From Sphingobacterium sp. N143 (lineage in GTDB: Bacteria > Bacteroidota > Bacteroidia > Sphingobacteriales > Sphingobacteriaceae): a stretch of DNA of 64,000 nucleotides. Every line of letters starts with the position of its first letter. Position 1 is the stretch's first letter. The notes beneath the pieces are model-generated. The model was given only the letters and a program-made list of their open reading frames with translations, did not search any database and was not told the origin of the DNA. Positions 46,885-55,669 of this stretch are shown here, piece after piece. Both the position numbers and the translations under genes were made by a program. The DNA lies in the NCBI RefSeq assembly GCF_030325625.1, contig NZ_JACAIS010000005.1, forward strand, positions 270,234-334,233, given 5' to 3'.

Positions 46885-46916
46885 ACACCTGTACAACAAG
46901 TGTTTAACCTTTTTTA
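46882..46916 (+). terminator. Hairpin terminator after the ccm/DUF6427 unit
   Basis: TAAACAC-C-TGT pairs with ACA-A-GTGTTTA (46882-46906), followed by a T run. It includes the stop codon of the DUF6427-like gene. Confidence 0.6.
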
Positions 46917-46926
46917 ACAAAATCGG

Positions 46927-46958
46927 TTTAACAAGCTCGCAAAAATTGAATAGTTTTG
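46927..46958 (+). promoter_or_regulatory. Promoter of the barrel/lptC operon
   Basis: TTTA at 46927-46930, 20-nt spacer and a perfect TAGTTTTG at 46951-46958. The start codon is about 90 nt downstream, so the leader is about 85 nt. Confidence 0.65.
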
Positions 46959-47049
46959 TATGCGCATAAAAGCACAGAATATTTAATCACTAGGGTTAAA
47001 ACTCATAGATTTCACTAAAAACATTAGTCCTCAATTTTATAGATTGACC

Positions 47050-48375
47050 ATGCAGAAACGCTTTATAAGCTCTCTAAAAAATAAATCACTCCAACTGTTG
47101 TTTGCAGGTGGAATTTTAGCTAGTTCGACGACCGCATTTGCTCAGAAAACGACATCCGCTTCACCTTATTCCCAACTAGGGATAGGTCAGATCCGTGAGG
47201 ATTTATTACCGCAATATAGAGCTATGGGCGGCATCAATACCGGTGTCCGTAGGATCAATAATGTCTACAACACCAATCCAAGCAACCCTGCATCTTATTC
47301 GGCGGCAAATTTCACAACGTTTGACGCAGGATTATATGGCAATTTCACACAACTAAATTCTACGAACAAGTCAGACAATACGGCAGATTTTGCCTTTAGT
47401 CATATCACGATGACTTTTCCTATGAAAAGGTTTGGTGGTATCAGCATGGGTATATTGCCCTTTTCAGATGTAGGTTATCGTACGGCTTCTCAGGAAACGC
47501 TAAATGGTGAGATCCACAACAAGATCTTTACCGGAGAAGGAGGTCTGACGAAGGCTTATGCCGGTTGGGGTGTCCGTATTATTAAAGGACTGAGTATAGG
47601 AGCCAACATGTCCTATCTCTTTGGTACGCTCAATGATTATAGCCGTGTTGAATTCTCTCCTAATTCGGGTGCATTGAATACACAACGTCAGGATAAACGT
47701 GAAATTCAAGGGATTATCTTTGATTATGGTTTGCAGTACGAACAACCGCTGGGCAAGGAGTACGCATTAACCTTTGGTTACTCCGGTTCGTTAAACAATG
47801 ATATCAAAGACAGATCCACTTCATTCATTACCCGGGTCACACCATCCTCAGATCCCGACAATCAAAATATTCCCTTAGACACCACTTATGTCTCTAGTCG
47901 AATCAGCAGGCACCTGACGCTCCCATTAAAGCATAATGTGGGGGTTACATTGGCCCGTAACGGGCGTTGGCTGGTCGGAGCGGACTTCAAATATGCCGAT
48001 TGGTCCAGATTCCAGGTACGGGAAGGTGAAAATCGCTTGCGCAAGAATTATGGTGTAGCCATTGGTGGTCAATTAAAACCCGATGCTTCCTCCCTCAAAT
48101 ATTTGAATCAGGTGGATTACCGGCTAGGTTTTAGATACAATAAAACGCAGTATTTCCTCAGCGATCAAAATATCAATGACATGGCTATAACGATCGGTGT
48201 TGGTTTACCTTTCGCAAGAAACCAATATTCTGGGGCCTTTTCTAAAGTCAACTTCTCCGCCGAATTTGGCCAGATGGGTAAAATCAATAACAGCTTGATC
48301 CGTGAACGTTACATCAATTTCAATATTGGGTTTACATTGAATGACCGTTGGTTTAGAAAACCTCCACTTGATTAA
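47050..48375 (+). CDS. Outer-membrane beta-barrel protein
   Basis: 441 residues. Long signal peptide MQKRFISSLKNKSLQLLFAG... ending TTAFAQ. The rest alternates aromatic and polar strands and ends with Phe-rich INFNIGFTLNDRWF, as outer-membrane barrels do. SPYSQLGIGQIREDLLPQYRAMGGINTGVRR near the start is typical of FadL/TodX-like Bacteroidota barrels. An in-frame TTG lies 6 nt upstream. lptC follows 4 nt later, so it may serve envelope assembly, but the substrate is unknown. Confidence 0.82.
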   Translation: MQKRFISSLKNKSLQLLFAGGILASSTTAFAQKTTSASPYSQLGIGQIREDLLPQYRAMGGINTGVRRINNVYNTNPSNPASYSAANFTTFDAGLYGNFTQLNSTNKSDNTADFAFSHITMTFPMKRFGGISMGILPFSDVGYRTASQETLNGEIHNKIFTGEGGLTKAYAGWGVRIIKGLSIGANMSYLFGTLNDYSRVEFSPNSGALNTQRQDKREIQGIIFDYGLQYEQPLGKEYALTFGYSGSLNNDIKDRSTSFITRVTPSSDPDNQNIPLDTTYVSSRISRHLTLPLKHNVGVTLARNGRWLVGADFKYADWSRFQVREGENRLRKNYGVAIGGQLKPDASSLKYLNQVDYRLGFRYNKTQYFLSDQNINDMAITIGVGLPFARNQYSGAFSKVNFSAEFGQMGKINNSLIRERYINFNIGFTLNDRWFRKPPLD

Positions 48376-48379
48376 AAGT

Positions 48380-49006
48380 ATGGTACGCAAAGTATTTGCA
48401 CTTCCGATAATACAACATACGCCCCTAGTAATGATATTTTTACTGGGGGCGCTCTCATTGGCCTCATGTGAACCTGACTTAAAGGAGGTCGACCGGATTG
48501 CTAACCTGAAAAAAGAGGAAGCAGTGGATATATCTCGCCATGTAGATATTATCTATAGCGATTCCACACGTGTAAAAGCCAATCTAACCGCGCCGGAAAT
48601 GCGTATCAAGCATGACAGTACAGAAATATATGAGTTTCCTAAGAGTATAAAAATCATATTTTACGACGACAACCTAAAAGAAACACAGCGCATCACCTCT
48701 GACCACGCTATCCGTAGAGAGAAAGAAAAAACGACCACTTTTACCAAGAATGTCGTAGTCACAATGGCTGATGGCTCTGTCATCAAAACAGAGGAAATTA
48801 TCTATGATGAGGGCAAAGCAGACAGCAATGACAATGTCACCTTTTATAACCATGTGCCAATTACCGCATTTTTTAAAGACAATCGCGGTAATCTGCAAGG
48901 CTCTTCCTTCACCTCGGACAAGGACTTTAAAAACATCAATATCAGCAATGCAACGGGATATACCGTCATTACCAACAATAGTTTATTTCCTTCAATCGGC
49001 AAATAA
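48380..49006 (+). CDS. lptC: LPS export protein LptC
   Basis: 208 residues. Lipoprotein-type signal ending LSLASC (residues about 22-27), rather than the plain membrane anchor of E. coli LptC; this is usual in Bacteroidota. The OstA-like periplasmic beta jelly roll is seen in RVKANLTAPEMRIKHDSTEIYEFPKSIKIIFYDD, TSDHAIRREKEKTTTFTKNVVV and VKTEEIIYDEG. It links the LptBFG transporter to LptA. An upstream in-frame start overlapping the barrel gene is rejected because the signal peptide begins at 48380. Confidence 0.85.
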   Translation: MVRKVFALPIIQHTPLVMIFLLGALSLASCEPDLKEVDRIANLKKEEAVDISRHVDIIYSDSTRVKANLTAPEMRIKHDSTEIYEFPKSIKIIFYDDNLKETQRITSDHAIRREKEKTTTFTKNVVVTMADGSVIKTEEIIYDEGKADSNDNVTFYNHVPITAFFKDNRGNLQGSSFTSDKDFKNINISNATGYTVITNNSLFPSIGK

Positions 49007-49233
49007 AGCTTTTGCTACCGGATATTGATGGATTTCACACAATCTTCTGGGATGGTGAGGTGATGCCGTTAAAAAAATATCCTGATACAAATAGTTTTCA
49101 AATTTGTTTTATTACATTCAGGAAATATTCCGTTTTTTTTTATAAAAATTGTATCTTGCACCGCATTTTGCTATGCTATGCATAAATTAACGAAATACAA
49201 GTATTTACACAATATAAACACAATAAGCAGACT

Positions 49234-51339
49234 ATGGGATTAATGGGCTTTTTGCGTAACAAAGCTGGCGTCATCTTGACCGCGGCTATGGCTATCGCAA
49301 TTTTAGCATTTTTACTAGGCGATGTCGTTCGTGGAGGAGCTCCTTTTTGGGCCAGACATCAAAATCGTGTAGGGGAAGTCAACGGAACTGAAATTGAATA
49401 TCCTGAGTTCAATCAACAGGTTGAACAAACAGAAGAAATGTTCAAACAACAAATGGGCGGTGCTGTCACCCCCCAAATGAGAACATATGCCGTTCAACAG
49501 GTATGGAATCAATTTTTATCGAGAGAAATCTTGAAAAAAGAAATCGAAAAAATTGGTTTGACTGTAGGAAAAGATGAATTAAATGATTTAGTAAAAGGAC
49601 CAAATCCTTCGCCTCAGATCGTTCAAGCTTTTACCAACCCACAGACTGGTCAGTTTGACCATGGTCAATTAATGACTTTTCTGAGCCAGGTAAACACGGC
49701 TGGAAACCAGGCCGTAGCTGACCAATGGGAAGCCTTACTTGAAGGTGTTAGAGATGAGCGCCTGAGCAGTAAATATGGTGAATTGCTTTCTAACAGCGTT
49801 TATGTAACATCATTGGAAGCAAATGAAGAATACCAAGAGCGTAATAAGCTGGCAAACTTCAAATACATTCTTTTAGACTATGCATCTGTCAAAGATGCCG
49901 AAGCTAAAGTGACTGATGCGGATTACCAAAAATACTATGATGAGCATAAAAACATGTTCAAATCACAGGAAGAAACTCGTGCAATCCAATACGTTATCGT
50001 AGATGCCAAACCTCTTGCCAAAGACTCTCTTCAAGTAAAAGAGTCCATCGACAAATTAAAACAAGACCTTATCGTAGCAAAAGATGATTCTTTGTTTGCA
50101 TCGATCAACTCTGACAACAAATATCCATTCAGCTATGTGAAAAAAGGTCAATTGAGCCCATCCTTGGATTCAGTTGTATTTAACGTAGCTGCAGGGACCA
50201 CAGTTGGCCCATTCTTAAGCAATGGTGCTTACGAAATTGCAAAAGTTGTCTCTACTGTGGTAGGTCCAGATTCAGTGAAAGCTTCGCATATCTTATTGGA
50301 TCCAACCACAGAAGGTGGTGTAGACAAAGCATTGGCAAAAGCAGATTCTATCAAAGGTCTTATTCAGAAAGGTGACAACTTTGCAGCATTGGCCATTCAG
50401 TTCAGCAATGACCCTGGAAGCAAAGCAAATGGTGGTGAGCTCGGAACTTTCACAAGAGGCCGCATGGTTCCAGAATTTGAAAAAGCAGTCTTTGAAGGTA
50501 AAACCGGTGATATTAAAGTTGTAAAATCTCAATTTGGTGTTCACATTATCAAAATCGAACAACAAATAGGTACAGCAAAATATGCAAAAGTTGCGATCAT
50601 CGACAAGGTTATCAACAGTGGTAAAGAAACATTAAATAATGCCCACAGCAAAGCCACAGCTTTCTTGTCTACAGCTACGACCCAAAACTTTGCTCAAGAA
50701 GCGAAGAAACTGGGCCTAGAAGCTAAAACGGCTTCACGTGTTACCGCAATGGATAATGTCCTTGACGGAAATGAAGCACCACGTGATTTGATAAAATGGG
50801 CTTTTGAAGCTAAGAAAGGTGATGTATCCGATAAGGTTTTTGAAACTGAAACATCCTATATCCTGGCCAGCTTGGTTAACATCCAACCCAAAGGAACGCT
50901 TCCTTTAGATGCTGTCAAGAAAGATATCGAACCAGCGGTTAAAAATATGGTTAAAGCAAAAGTCCTAAAGGATAAATTTGACAAAGCTTTAGCTGGCGCT
51001 TCTTCGATTGACCAAGTCGCTCAGAAAGTAGGTAAATCCGCCATCCATGTGGACAATGTTGTATTTGCCAATCCTGTTATTCCTGGCGTAGCCTTAGAGA
51101 ATGCAGTTGTGGGCACTGTCTTTGGCCTTCAGCCAAACAAACCTTCCAAAGCGATCGAAGGAAATACAGGTGTGTACGTGGTACAAGTAAACGGTTTCAC
51201 GAATCCTTCGGCAATCTCGGATATCAATGGACAAAAGAAGCAAATGCTTACGGCTAAAGCCCAACGTGCTTGGGGATCTATTTTCCGTGCTTTACAAGAC
51301 AAAGCTGAAATCATTGACAATAGGGTGAAATTCTTTTAG
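49234..51339 (+). CDS. PpiD/SurA-like peptidyl-prolyl isomerase
   Basis: 701 residues. N-terminal membrane anchor (AGVILTAAMAIAILAFLLGDVV), SurA/PpiD chaperone region (about 40-200, VGEVNGTEIEYPEFNQQVEQ), then a parvulin domain (about 345-450, VKASHILLDPTTEGGVDKALAKAD, FSNDPGSKANGGELGTFTRGRMVPEFEKAVF, SQFGVHIIKIEQ). It folds outer-membrane proteins from the inner-membrane side. A 227-nt gap separates it from lptC; TATCTTGC at 49152 may be its -7 box. Confidence 0.93.
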   Translation: MGLMGFLRNKAGVILTAAMAIAILAFLLGDVVRGGAPFWARHQNRVGEVNGTEIEYPEFNQQVEQTEEMFKQQMGGAVTPQMRTYAVQQVWNQFLSREILKKEIEKIGLTVGKDELNDLVKGPNPSPQIVQAFTNPQTGQFDHGQLMTFLSQVNTAGNQAVADQWEALLEGVRDERLSSKYGELLSNSVYVTSLEANEEYQERNKLANFKYILLDYASVKDAEAKVTDADYQKYYDEHKNMFKSQEETRAIQYVIVDAKPLAKDSLQVKESIDKLKQDLIVAKDDSLFASINSDNKYPFSYVKKGQLSPSLDSVVFNVAAGTTVGPFLSNGAYEIAKVVSTVVGPDSVKASHILLDPTTEGGVDKALAKADSIKGLIQKGDNFAALAIQFSNDPGSKANGGELGTFTRGRMVPEFEKAVFEGKTGDIKVVKSQFGVHIIKIEQQIGTAKYAKVAIIDKVINSGKETLNNAHSKATAFLSTATTQNFAQEAKKLGLEAKTASRVTAMDNVLDGNEAPRDLIKWAFEAKKGDVSDKVFETETSYILASLVNIQPKGTLPLDAVKKDIEPAVKNMVKAKVLKDKFDKALAGASSIDQVAQKVGKSAIHVDNVVFANPVIPGVALENAVVGTVFGLQPNKPSKAIEGNTGVYVVQVNGFTNPSAISDINGQKKQMLTAKAQRAWGSIFRALQDKAEIIDNRVKFF

Positions 51340-51360
51340 AAGATTTTTAAGTAAATTTGT

Positions 51361-51390
51361 AACCGGACGAATTATCGTCCGGTTTTTTTT
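51361..51390 (+). terminator. Hairpin terminator after the ppiD-like gene
   Basis: AACCGGACGA (51361-51370) pairs with TCGTCCGGTT (51375-51384) around ATTA, followed by a run of T. Confidence 0.9.
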
Positions 51391-51394
51391 TGAT

Positions 51395-51946
51395 ATGCAT
51401 ATGGAAATTCAAACAAATATTGTCAATAAAGTCGCGCAAAGCGGATTAGTAACTGTAGACTTAGCTGATTATCATCCCAATACTGACAATGTATTATATG
51501 ATATCAAGGATAATTTGTTCCATGGTCTGATCCTTAAGGAAAAGGATTTTCGTGAATTTATCAAAGCACATGACTGGTCCCAATATTCGGGTAAACATGT
51601 TGCGATTACCTGTACCGCGGATGCTATAATTCCTACTTGGGCCTATATGTTATTGGCAAATAAGTTGGAGCCATATGCTACGCGTATCATCTTTGGAGAT
51701 TTGGATGAGCTGCTACGGATACAATATGCCGCAGCGATTGAGCAGATTGATATGCTGCAGTTCCAAGATCAACGGGTGGTTGTTAAGGGCTGTGGAGATA
51801 TTCTTATTCCAGAATCCGTATTTGTTCAGTTTACCGTGAAGCTCAGCAAAGTAGCAAAAAGTATTATGTATGGCGAACCTTGTTCAACTGTTCCCGTTTT
51901 TAAGAGAACCAATAAGGAGCAGAAATCATCCGACAAGTCCATATAA
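51395..51946 (+). CDS. DUF2480 family protein
   Basis: 183 residues, no signal peptide. The start NIVNKVAQSGLVTVDLADYHP and the middle LFHGLILKEKDFREFIKAHDWSQYSGKHVAITCTADAIIPTWAYMLLA match the Bacteroidota family DUF2480, whose function is unknown. A second ATG 6 nt later is equally possible. It begins 5 nt after a terminator, so its own promoter must lie in or before that hairpin. Confidence 0.85.
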   Translation: MHMEIQTNIVNKVAQSGLVTVDLADYHPNTDNVLYDIKDNLFHGLILKEKDFREFIKAHDWSQYSGKHVAITCTADAIIPTWAYMLLANKLEPYATRIIFGDLDELLRIQYAAAIEQIDMLQFQDQRVVVKGCGDILIPESVFVQFTVKLSKVAKSIMYGEPCSTVPVFKRTNKEQKSSDKSI

Positions 51947-52040
51947 GCAAAAATACAGGATAACTTCATCGTTCTGAAAAGGTAATTTATTTGGATGAAA
52001 ATAGCTTTTCTTTTCGAACAAATTTCGTAAACTTACGTAC

Positions 52041-52826
52041 ATGAAACTTATATCGACTTTGCTTCTTTACTTATCGGTTTTAGTAAGTACTGTTTTTGCC
52101 CAGGATCTGCCCCATTTAAAGGAATCCGCTTTTAAAGCTGGAGAAAAATTAAAATATAGACTCCGCTATGGCATTATTTCGGCTGCCACCGGAACGCTGA
52201 CTGTTGCCGACACAAAAGATGGCCAGGGAAACCCGGCATTCCATTTATATGCTGCAGGCAGAACTGCTGGTGCTTTCGCGATATATACCGTGAGGAATGA
52301 ATATAATTCCTACATAAACAGTAAAACATTCCTACCCTATTATTATACCGAAAATATCCGTGAAGGAGGTTATAGGCGGAATGATAAAGTTCGTTTTAAC
52401 CAACAGACCCATACTGTTGTCGGTAATAAGGGGACATTTACATCCAAGGTTGACCAGACATTCGACTTATTATCATCGTACTACTTCGCTCGTAACCTGG
52501 ATCTTTCCACTGTTAAACCGGGTGAATCTTTTAAGTTGACCTATTTCCTGAATGATGAAATTGCAACCCTGGGTATTCAATACATAGGAATAGAAAAAAT
52601 AAAAACAGAATTGGGCACATTAGAGTGCCTTAAATTTAGTCCTGAGATAAAACCTGGACGTATCTTTAAAAAAAATAGTAAGCTTTACCTGTGGGTGACC
52701 AATGATGGTAACCGGATCCCAGTTAAAGCCAATGTGGATATATTGATCGGTTCTGTCACCTTGGAACTCTTGGAAGCAAACGGATTAAAGTATAAACTTG
52801 GACAAAAAGCGAGCTACTCAAAATAA
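52041..52826 (+). CDS. Secreted DUF3108 family protein
   Basis: 261 residues. Signal peptide MKLISTLLLYLSVLVSTVFAQ. DUF3108 pattern: FKAGEKLKYRLRYGIISAATGTLTV, FLPYYYTENIREGGYRRNDKVRFN, LYLWVTNDGNRIPVKANVDILIGSVTLEL. A periplasmic all-beta protein; role unknown. The DUF3109 gene follows 5 nt later. Confidence 0.88.
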   Translation: MKLISTLLLYLSVLVSTVFAQDLPHLKESAFKAGEKLKYRLRYGIISAATGTLTVADTKDGQGNPAFHLYAAGRTAGAFAIYTVRNEYNSYINSKTFLPYYYTENIREGGYRRNDKVRFNQQTHTVVGNKGTFTSKVDQTFDLLSSYYFARNLDLSTVKPGESFKLTYFLNDEIATLGIQYIGIEKIKTELGTLECLKFSPEIKPGRIFKKNSKLYLWVTNDGNRIPVKANVDILIGSVTLELLEANGLKYKLGQKASYSK

Positions 52827-52831
52827 TTAGA

Positions 52832-53395
52832 ATGATTGAAGTAGGAAATGTGTTGGTACATGAAGATCTGATCAATAATGACTTTGTGTGCAATTTATCA
52901 AAATGTAAGGGAATCTGTTGTATTGAAGGTGATTCCGGCGCACCATTACTGGAAAGCGAAAAGGCAATTTTAGAGGAGATTTATCCAAAAGTAAAGCCCT
53001 ATATGACTGAAAAAGGTATTGAGGCCATTGAAGAACAGGGTAAATATGTGGTTGATGTGGATGGTGATCTAACAACAACCTGTGTTGACGGGAACAAAGA
53101 ATGTGCTTATGTAACCTGGGAAAACGGTATTACCAAATGTGCCATTGAAAAAGCTTATGAGTTAGGTGAGGTACATTGGCGCAAACCCGTTTCCTGTCAC
53201 CTCTACCCTATTCGTACCACACACTATCCAGAGTTTGATGTGCTGCATTACGACCGCTGGCATATCTGTAAAGATGCATGTAGTTTTGGGAAGGAATTAC
53301 AGGTACCTGTCTATAAATTTTTAAAAGATCCGCTGATTCGGACTTATGGTGAAGAGTGGTACAAAAATCTTGAGAAAGCAGTCGACGAGTTGTAA
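52832..53395 (+). CDS. DUF3109 family cysteine-rich protein
   Basis: 187 residues, no signal peptide. Cysteine clusters C-x5-C-x4-CC (NDFVCNLSKCKGICCIEGDSG), TTTCVDGNKECAYV, KCAIE, SCHLYPIR and HICKDACSFG suggest a metal site like the YkgJ-type zinc/iron-chelating proteins. Conserved in Bacteroidota; function unknown. Same transcript as the DUF3108 gene by spacing. Confidence 0.88.
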   Translation: MIEVGNVLVHEDLINNDFVCNLSKCKGICCIEGDSGAPLLESEKAILEEIYPKVKPYMTEKGIEAIEEQGKYVVDVDGDLTTTCVDGNKECAYVTWENGITKCAIEKAYELGEVHWRKPVSCHLYPIRTTHYPEFDVLHYDRWHICKDACSFGKELQVPVYKFLKDPLIRTYGEEWYKNLEKAVDEL

Positions 53396-53445
53396 CAAAA
53401 TCATTATCTTTAAGCTTTAACTATTTTGGTATTTCACCCCAATTC

Positions 53446-54417
53446 ATGTCAAAATTAAGAGAGATCCAACGTCCTATAATCCAAGAACTTGAAGCTTTTG
53501 AAAAGAAATTCAAAGCTTCGATGAAAAGCTCCGTTCCCTTATTGGATCGTATTACACAATATCTAATCAAGCGCAAAGGCAAACAAATGCGGCCGATGTT
53601 TGTATTCTTCTCTGCAGGGATCTGTAACGGAATCAATGAATCGACCTACAGAGGTGCTGCATTGGTAGAATTGCTGCATACAGCCTCTCTGGTGCATGAC
53701 GACGTAGTGGACAACTCCTATGAGCGTAGAGGTTTTTTCTCAATAAATGCGCTTTGGAAAAACAAAATAGCGGTTTTGGTGGGTGATTTTCTATTGTCAA
53801 GAGGGCTTTTGCTATCTGTCAAACATGAGGATTATCATTTATTAAAAATCGTGTCCGAAGCTGTAGACCAAATGAGCGAAGGTGAATTGCTGCAGATTGA
53901 AAAAGCCCGCAAGCTGGACATCGAAGAGTCCATATATTTTGAGGTGATCAGGAAGAAAACTGCTTCCTTAATTGCTTCTTGTTGTGCTTGCGGATCGGCA
54001 TCATCCAATGCAGACCAGGACACTGTAACCAAGCTCCACCAGTTTGGCGAAAAAATAGGGATCGCGTTCCAGATAAAAGATGATCTATTCGACTTTGGTA
54101 TCGATGATATTGGCAAACCCCTGGGAAATGACATCAAAGAAAAGAAAATGACTTTACCTTTGATTTATGCATTGAATCAAGTAGGGAGCAGTGAAAAAAG
54201 AAAGATGATAAACCTGGTCAGAAATCATAATGAAGACCCTAAAAAAGTTGCTGAGGTCATTGACTTTGTACGCAACAGTGGCGGCCTGGAATATGCAACA
54301 GCGCGAATGCTGGAATACCAGCAAGACGCATTTCGTATCTTGGACGATTTTCCCGACAGCGAATATAAAGAAGGTTTACAGCAACTTGTAAAGTACACAA
54401 CAGAACGAAAAAAATAA
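53446..54417 (+). CDS. Polyprenyl diphosphate synthase
   Basis: 323 residues. Aspartate-rich motifs SLVHDDVVDNSYERRG (first) and FQIKDDLFDFG (second), with KRKGKQMRPMFVF for substrate binding. It makes long-chain isoprenyl diphosphate, here probably for the menaquinone tail. terC follows with 1 nt between stop and start codons. Confidence 0.94.
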   Translation: MSKLREIQRPIIQELEAFEKKFKASMKSSVPLLDRITQYLIKRKGKQMRPMFVFFSAGICNGINESTYRGAALVELLHTASLVHDDVVDNSYERRGFFSINALWKNKIAVLVGDFLLSRGLLLSVKHEDYHLLKIVSEAVDQMSEGELLQIEKARKLDIEESIYFEVIRKKTASLIASCCACGSASSNADQDTVTKLHQFGEKIGIAFQIKDDLFDFGIDDIGKPLGNDIKEKKMTLPLIYALNQVGSSEKRKMINLVRNHNEDPKKVAEVIDFVRNSGGLEYATARMLEYQQDAFRILDDFPDSEYKEGLQQLVKYTTERKK

Positions 54418-54418
54418 A

Positions 54419-55471
54419 ATGAGTCACGAATTAATGTTTTTTGGAGGTTTCCTCATCTTCATTGCACTGATGCTAGCAATCGACCTTGGATTATTTTCCA
54501 AAGGTGACAAACCTGTAAGCTTAAAAATGGCCAGTATCATGAGTGCCATTTGGGTGCTGTTCTCCCTGGGATTCTATTGGCTCCTCCGTCATTATGGATT
54601 TGAATTACACAATATCCACGACCTGGACCACCTGCAGGAGATCATTAGTAAACACCATCACGATATCAAGATCATCCCGGGGGATCTGGCTGCCAGCCTG
54701 GATGTCTATAATAAAAACCTTGGCCTGGAATATCTGACCGGATACGTGGTTGAATACGCACTTTCTGTAGACAATATTTTCGTCATGGTATTGCTTTTTA
54801 CCTCCTTTGGGATTCCGGAACGCTATTACCATAAAGTATTGGTGTGGGGAATTCTGGGAGCCATCATCATGCGTTTTCTTTTTATATTCCTTGGTGCGAC
54901 CCTGATTGCTAAATTTGGTTGGATTCTATACGTTTTTGGAGCCTTCCTGGTATTTACAGGGATAAAAATGTTCATCAATCGGAATCAAGAGGAAGAAGTC
55001 GATCCTCAGAACCATCCGGTTGTCAAATTTGCTTCGAAATATTTCAAAGTGACACCTAAGTTAGATGCAGGACATTTCTTTCACCTAGAAAATGGCGTCA
55101 AATATATGACCCCTCTATTTCTCGTATTGCTGGTCATTGAATTCACGGACCTTATCTTTGCGGTGGATTCCATTCCCGCGATTTTCTCAGTGACCAAGGA
55201 TCCTTATATTGTGTTTTTCTCCAATATTTTTGCTATCCTCGGATTACGGTCCATGTTCTTCCTCTTGGTCAATATTATTCATAAATTCCAATATCTAAAA
55301 GTAGGTTTAGCCTTTCTATTGGTTTTTATCGGTTTAAAGATGTTGTTGCATCATTGGTTGGCAGAAGCTGGTTTTACGACGACACATTCACTCATCGTCA
55401 TCGTTAGTATACTGGCTATAAGTATCATCGCTTCCTTGCTCTTTCCTAAGAAAAAAGAAATTATAGAATAA
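54419..55471 (+). CDS. TerC/Alx-family integral membrane protein
   Basis: 350 residues, about nine membrane helices. VEYALSVDNIFVMVLLFTSF and VLLVIEFTDLIFAVDSIPAIFSVT are the two conserved Asp-containing segments of the family. A His/Asp-rich loop (HNIHDLDHLQEIISKHHHD, about 66-84) lies between the first helices. Members export manganese, often for newly made secreted proteins. Coupled to the polyprenyl synthase gene; a palindrome follows the stop codon. Confidence 0.92.
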   Translation: MSHELMFFGGFLIFIALMLAIDLGLFSKGDKPVSLKMASIMSAIWVLFSLGFYWLLRHYGFELHNIHDLDHLQEIISKHHHDIKIIPGDLAASLDVYNKNLGLEYLTGYVVEYALSVDNIFVMVLLFTSFGIPERYYHKVLVWGILGAIIMRFLFIFLGATLIAKFGWILYVFGAFLVFTGIKMFINRNQEEEVDPQNHPVVKFASKYFKVTPKLDAGHFFHLENGVKYMTPLFLVLLVIEFTDLIFAVDSIPAIFSVTKDPYIVFFSNIFAILGLRSMFFLLVNIIHKFQYLKVGLAFLLVFIGLKMLLHHWLAEAGFTTTHSLIVIVSILAISIIASLLFPKKKEIIE

Positions 55472-55473
55472 AT

Positions 55474-55523
55474 AGCTGAGCACCAAAAGGTCGTAAAAAT
55501 TTACGACCTTTTGGTGCTCAGCT
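55474..55523. terminator. 24-bp-arm perfect palindrome after terC
   Basis: 55474-55497 pairs perfectly with 55500-55523 around AA. It begins 2 nt after the terC stop codon. Only TTCTT follows, so there is no strong T run outside; the inner A/T tracts may serve. Confidence 0.7.
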
Positions 55524-55669
55524 TCTTACCACTGCTGAAGGTTCCAAGCCATTCAGAAAACGCACAAAATCCCTGCTATTTTTAAGAACAATTATTTTAC
55601 AGAGGAAATTGACATACTAAATTTAATTTTTTTAATTTAGCACCACTTTAAATTAACAAAATACTAACA

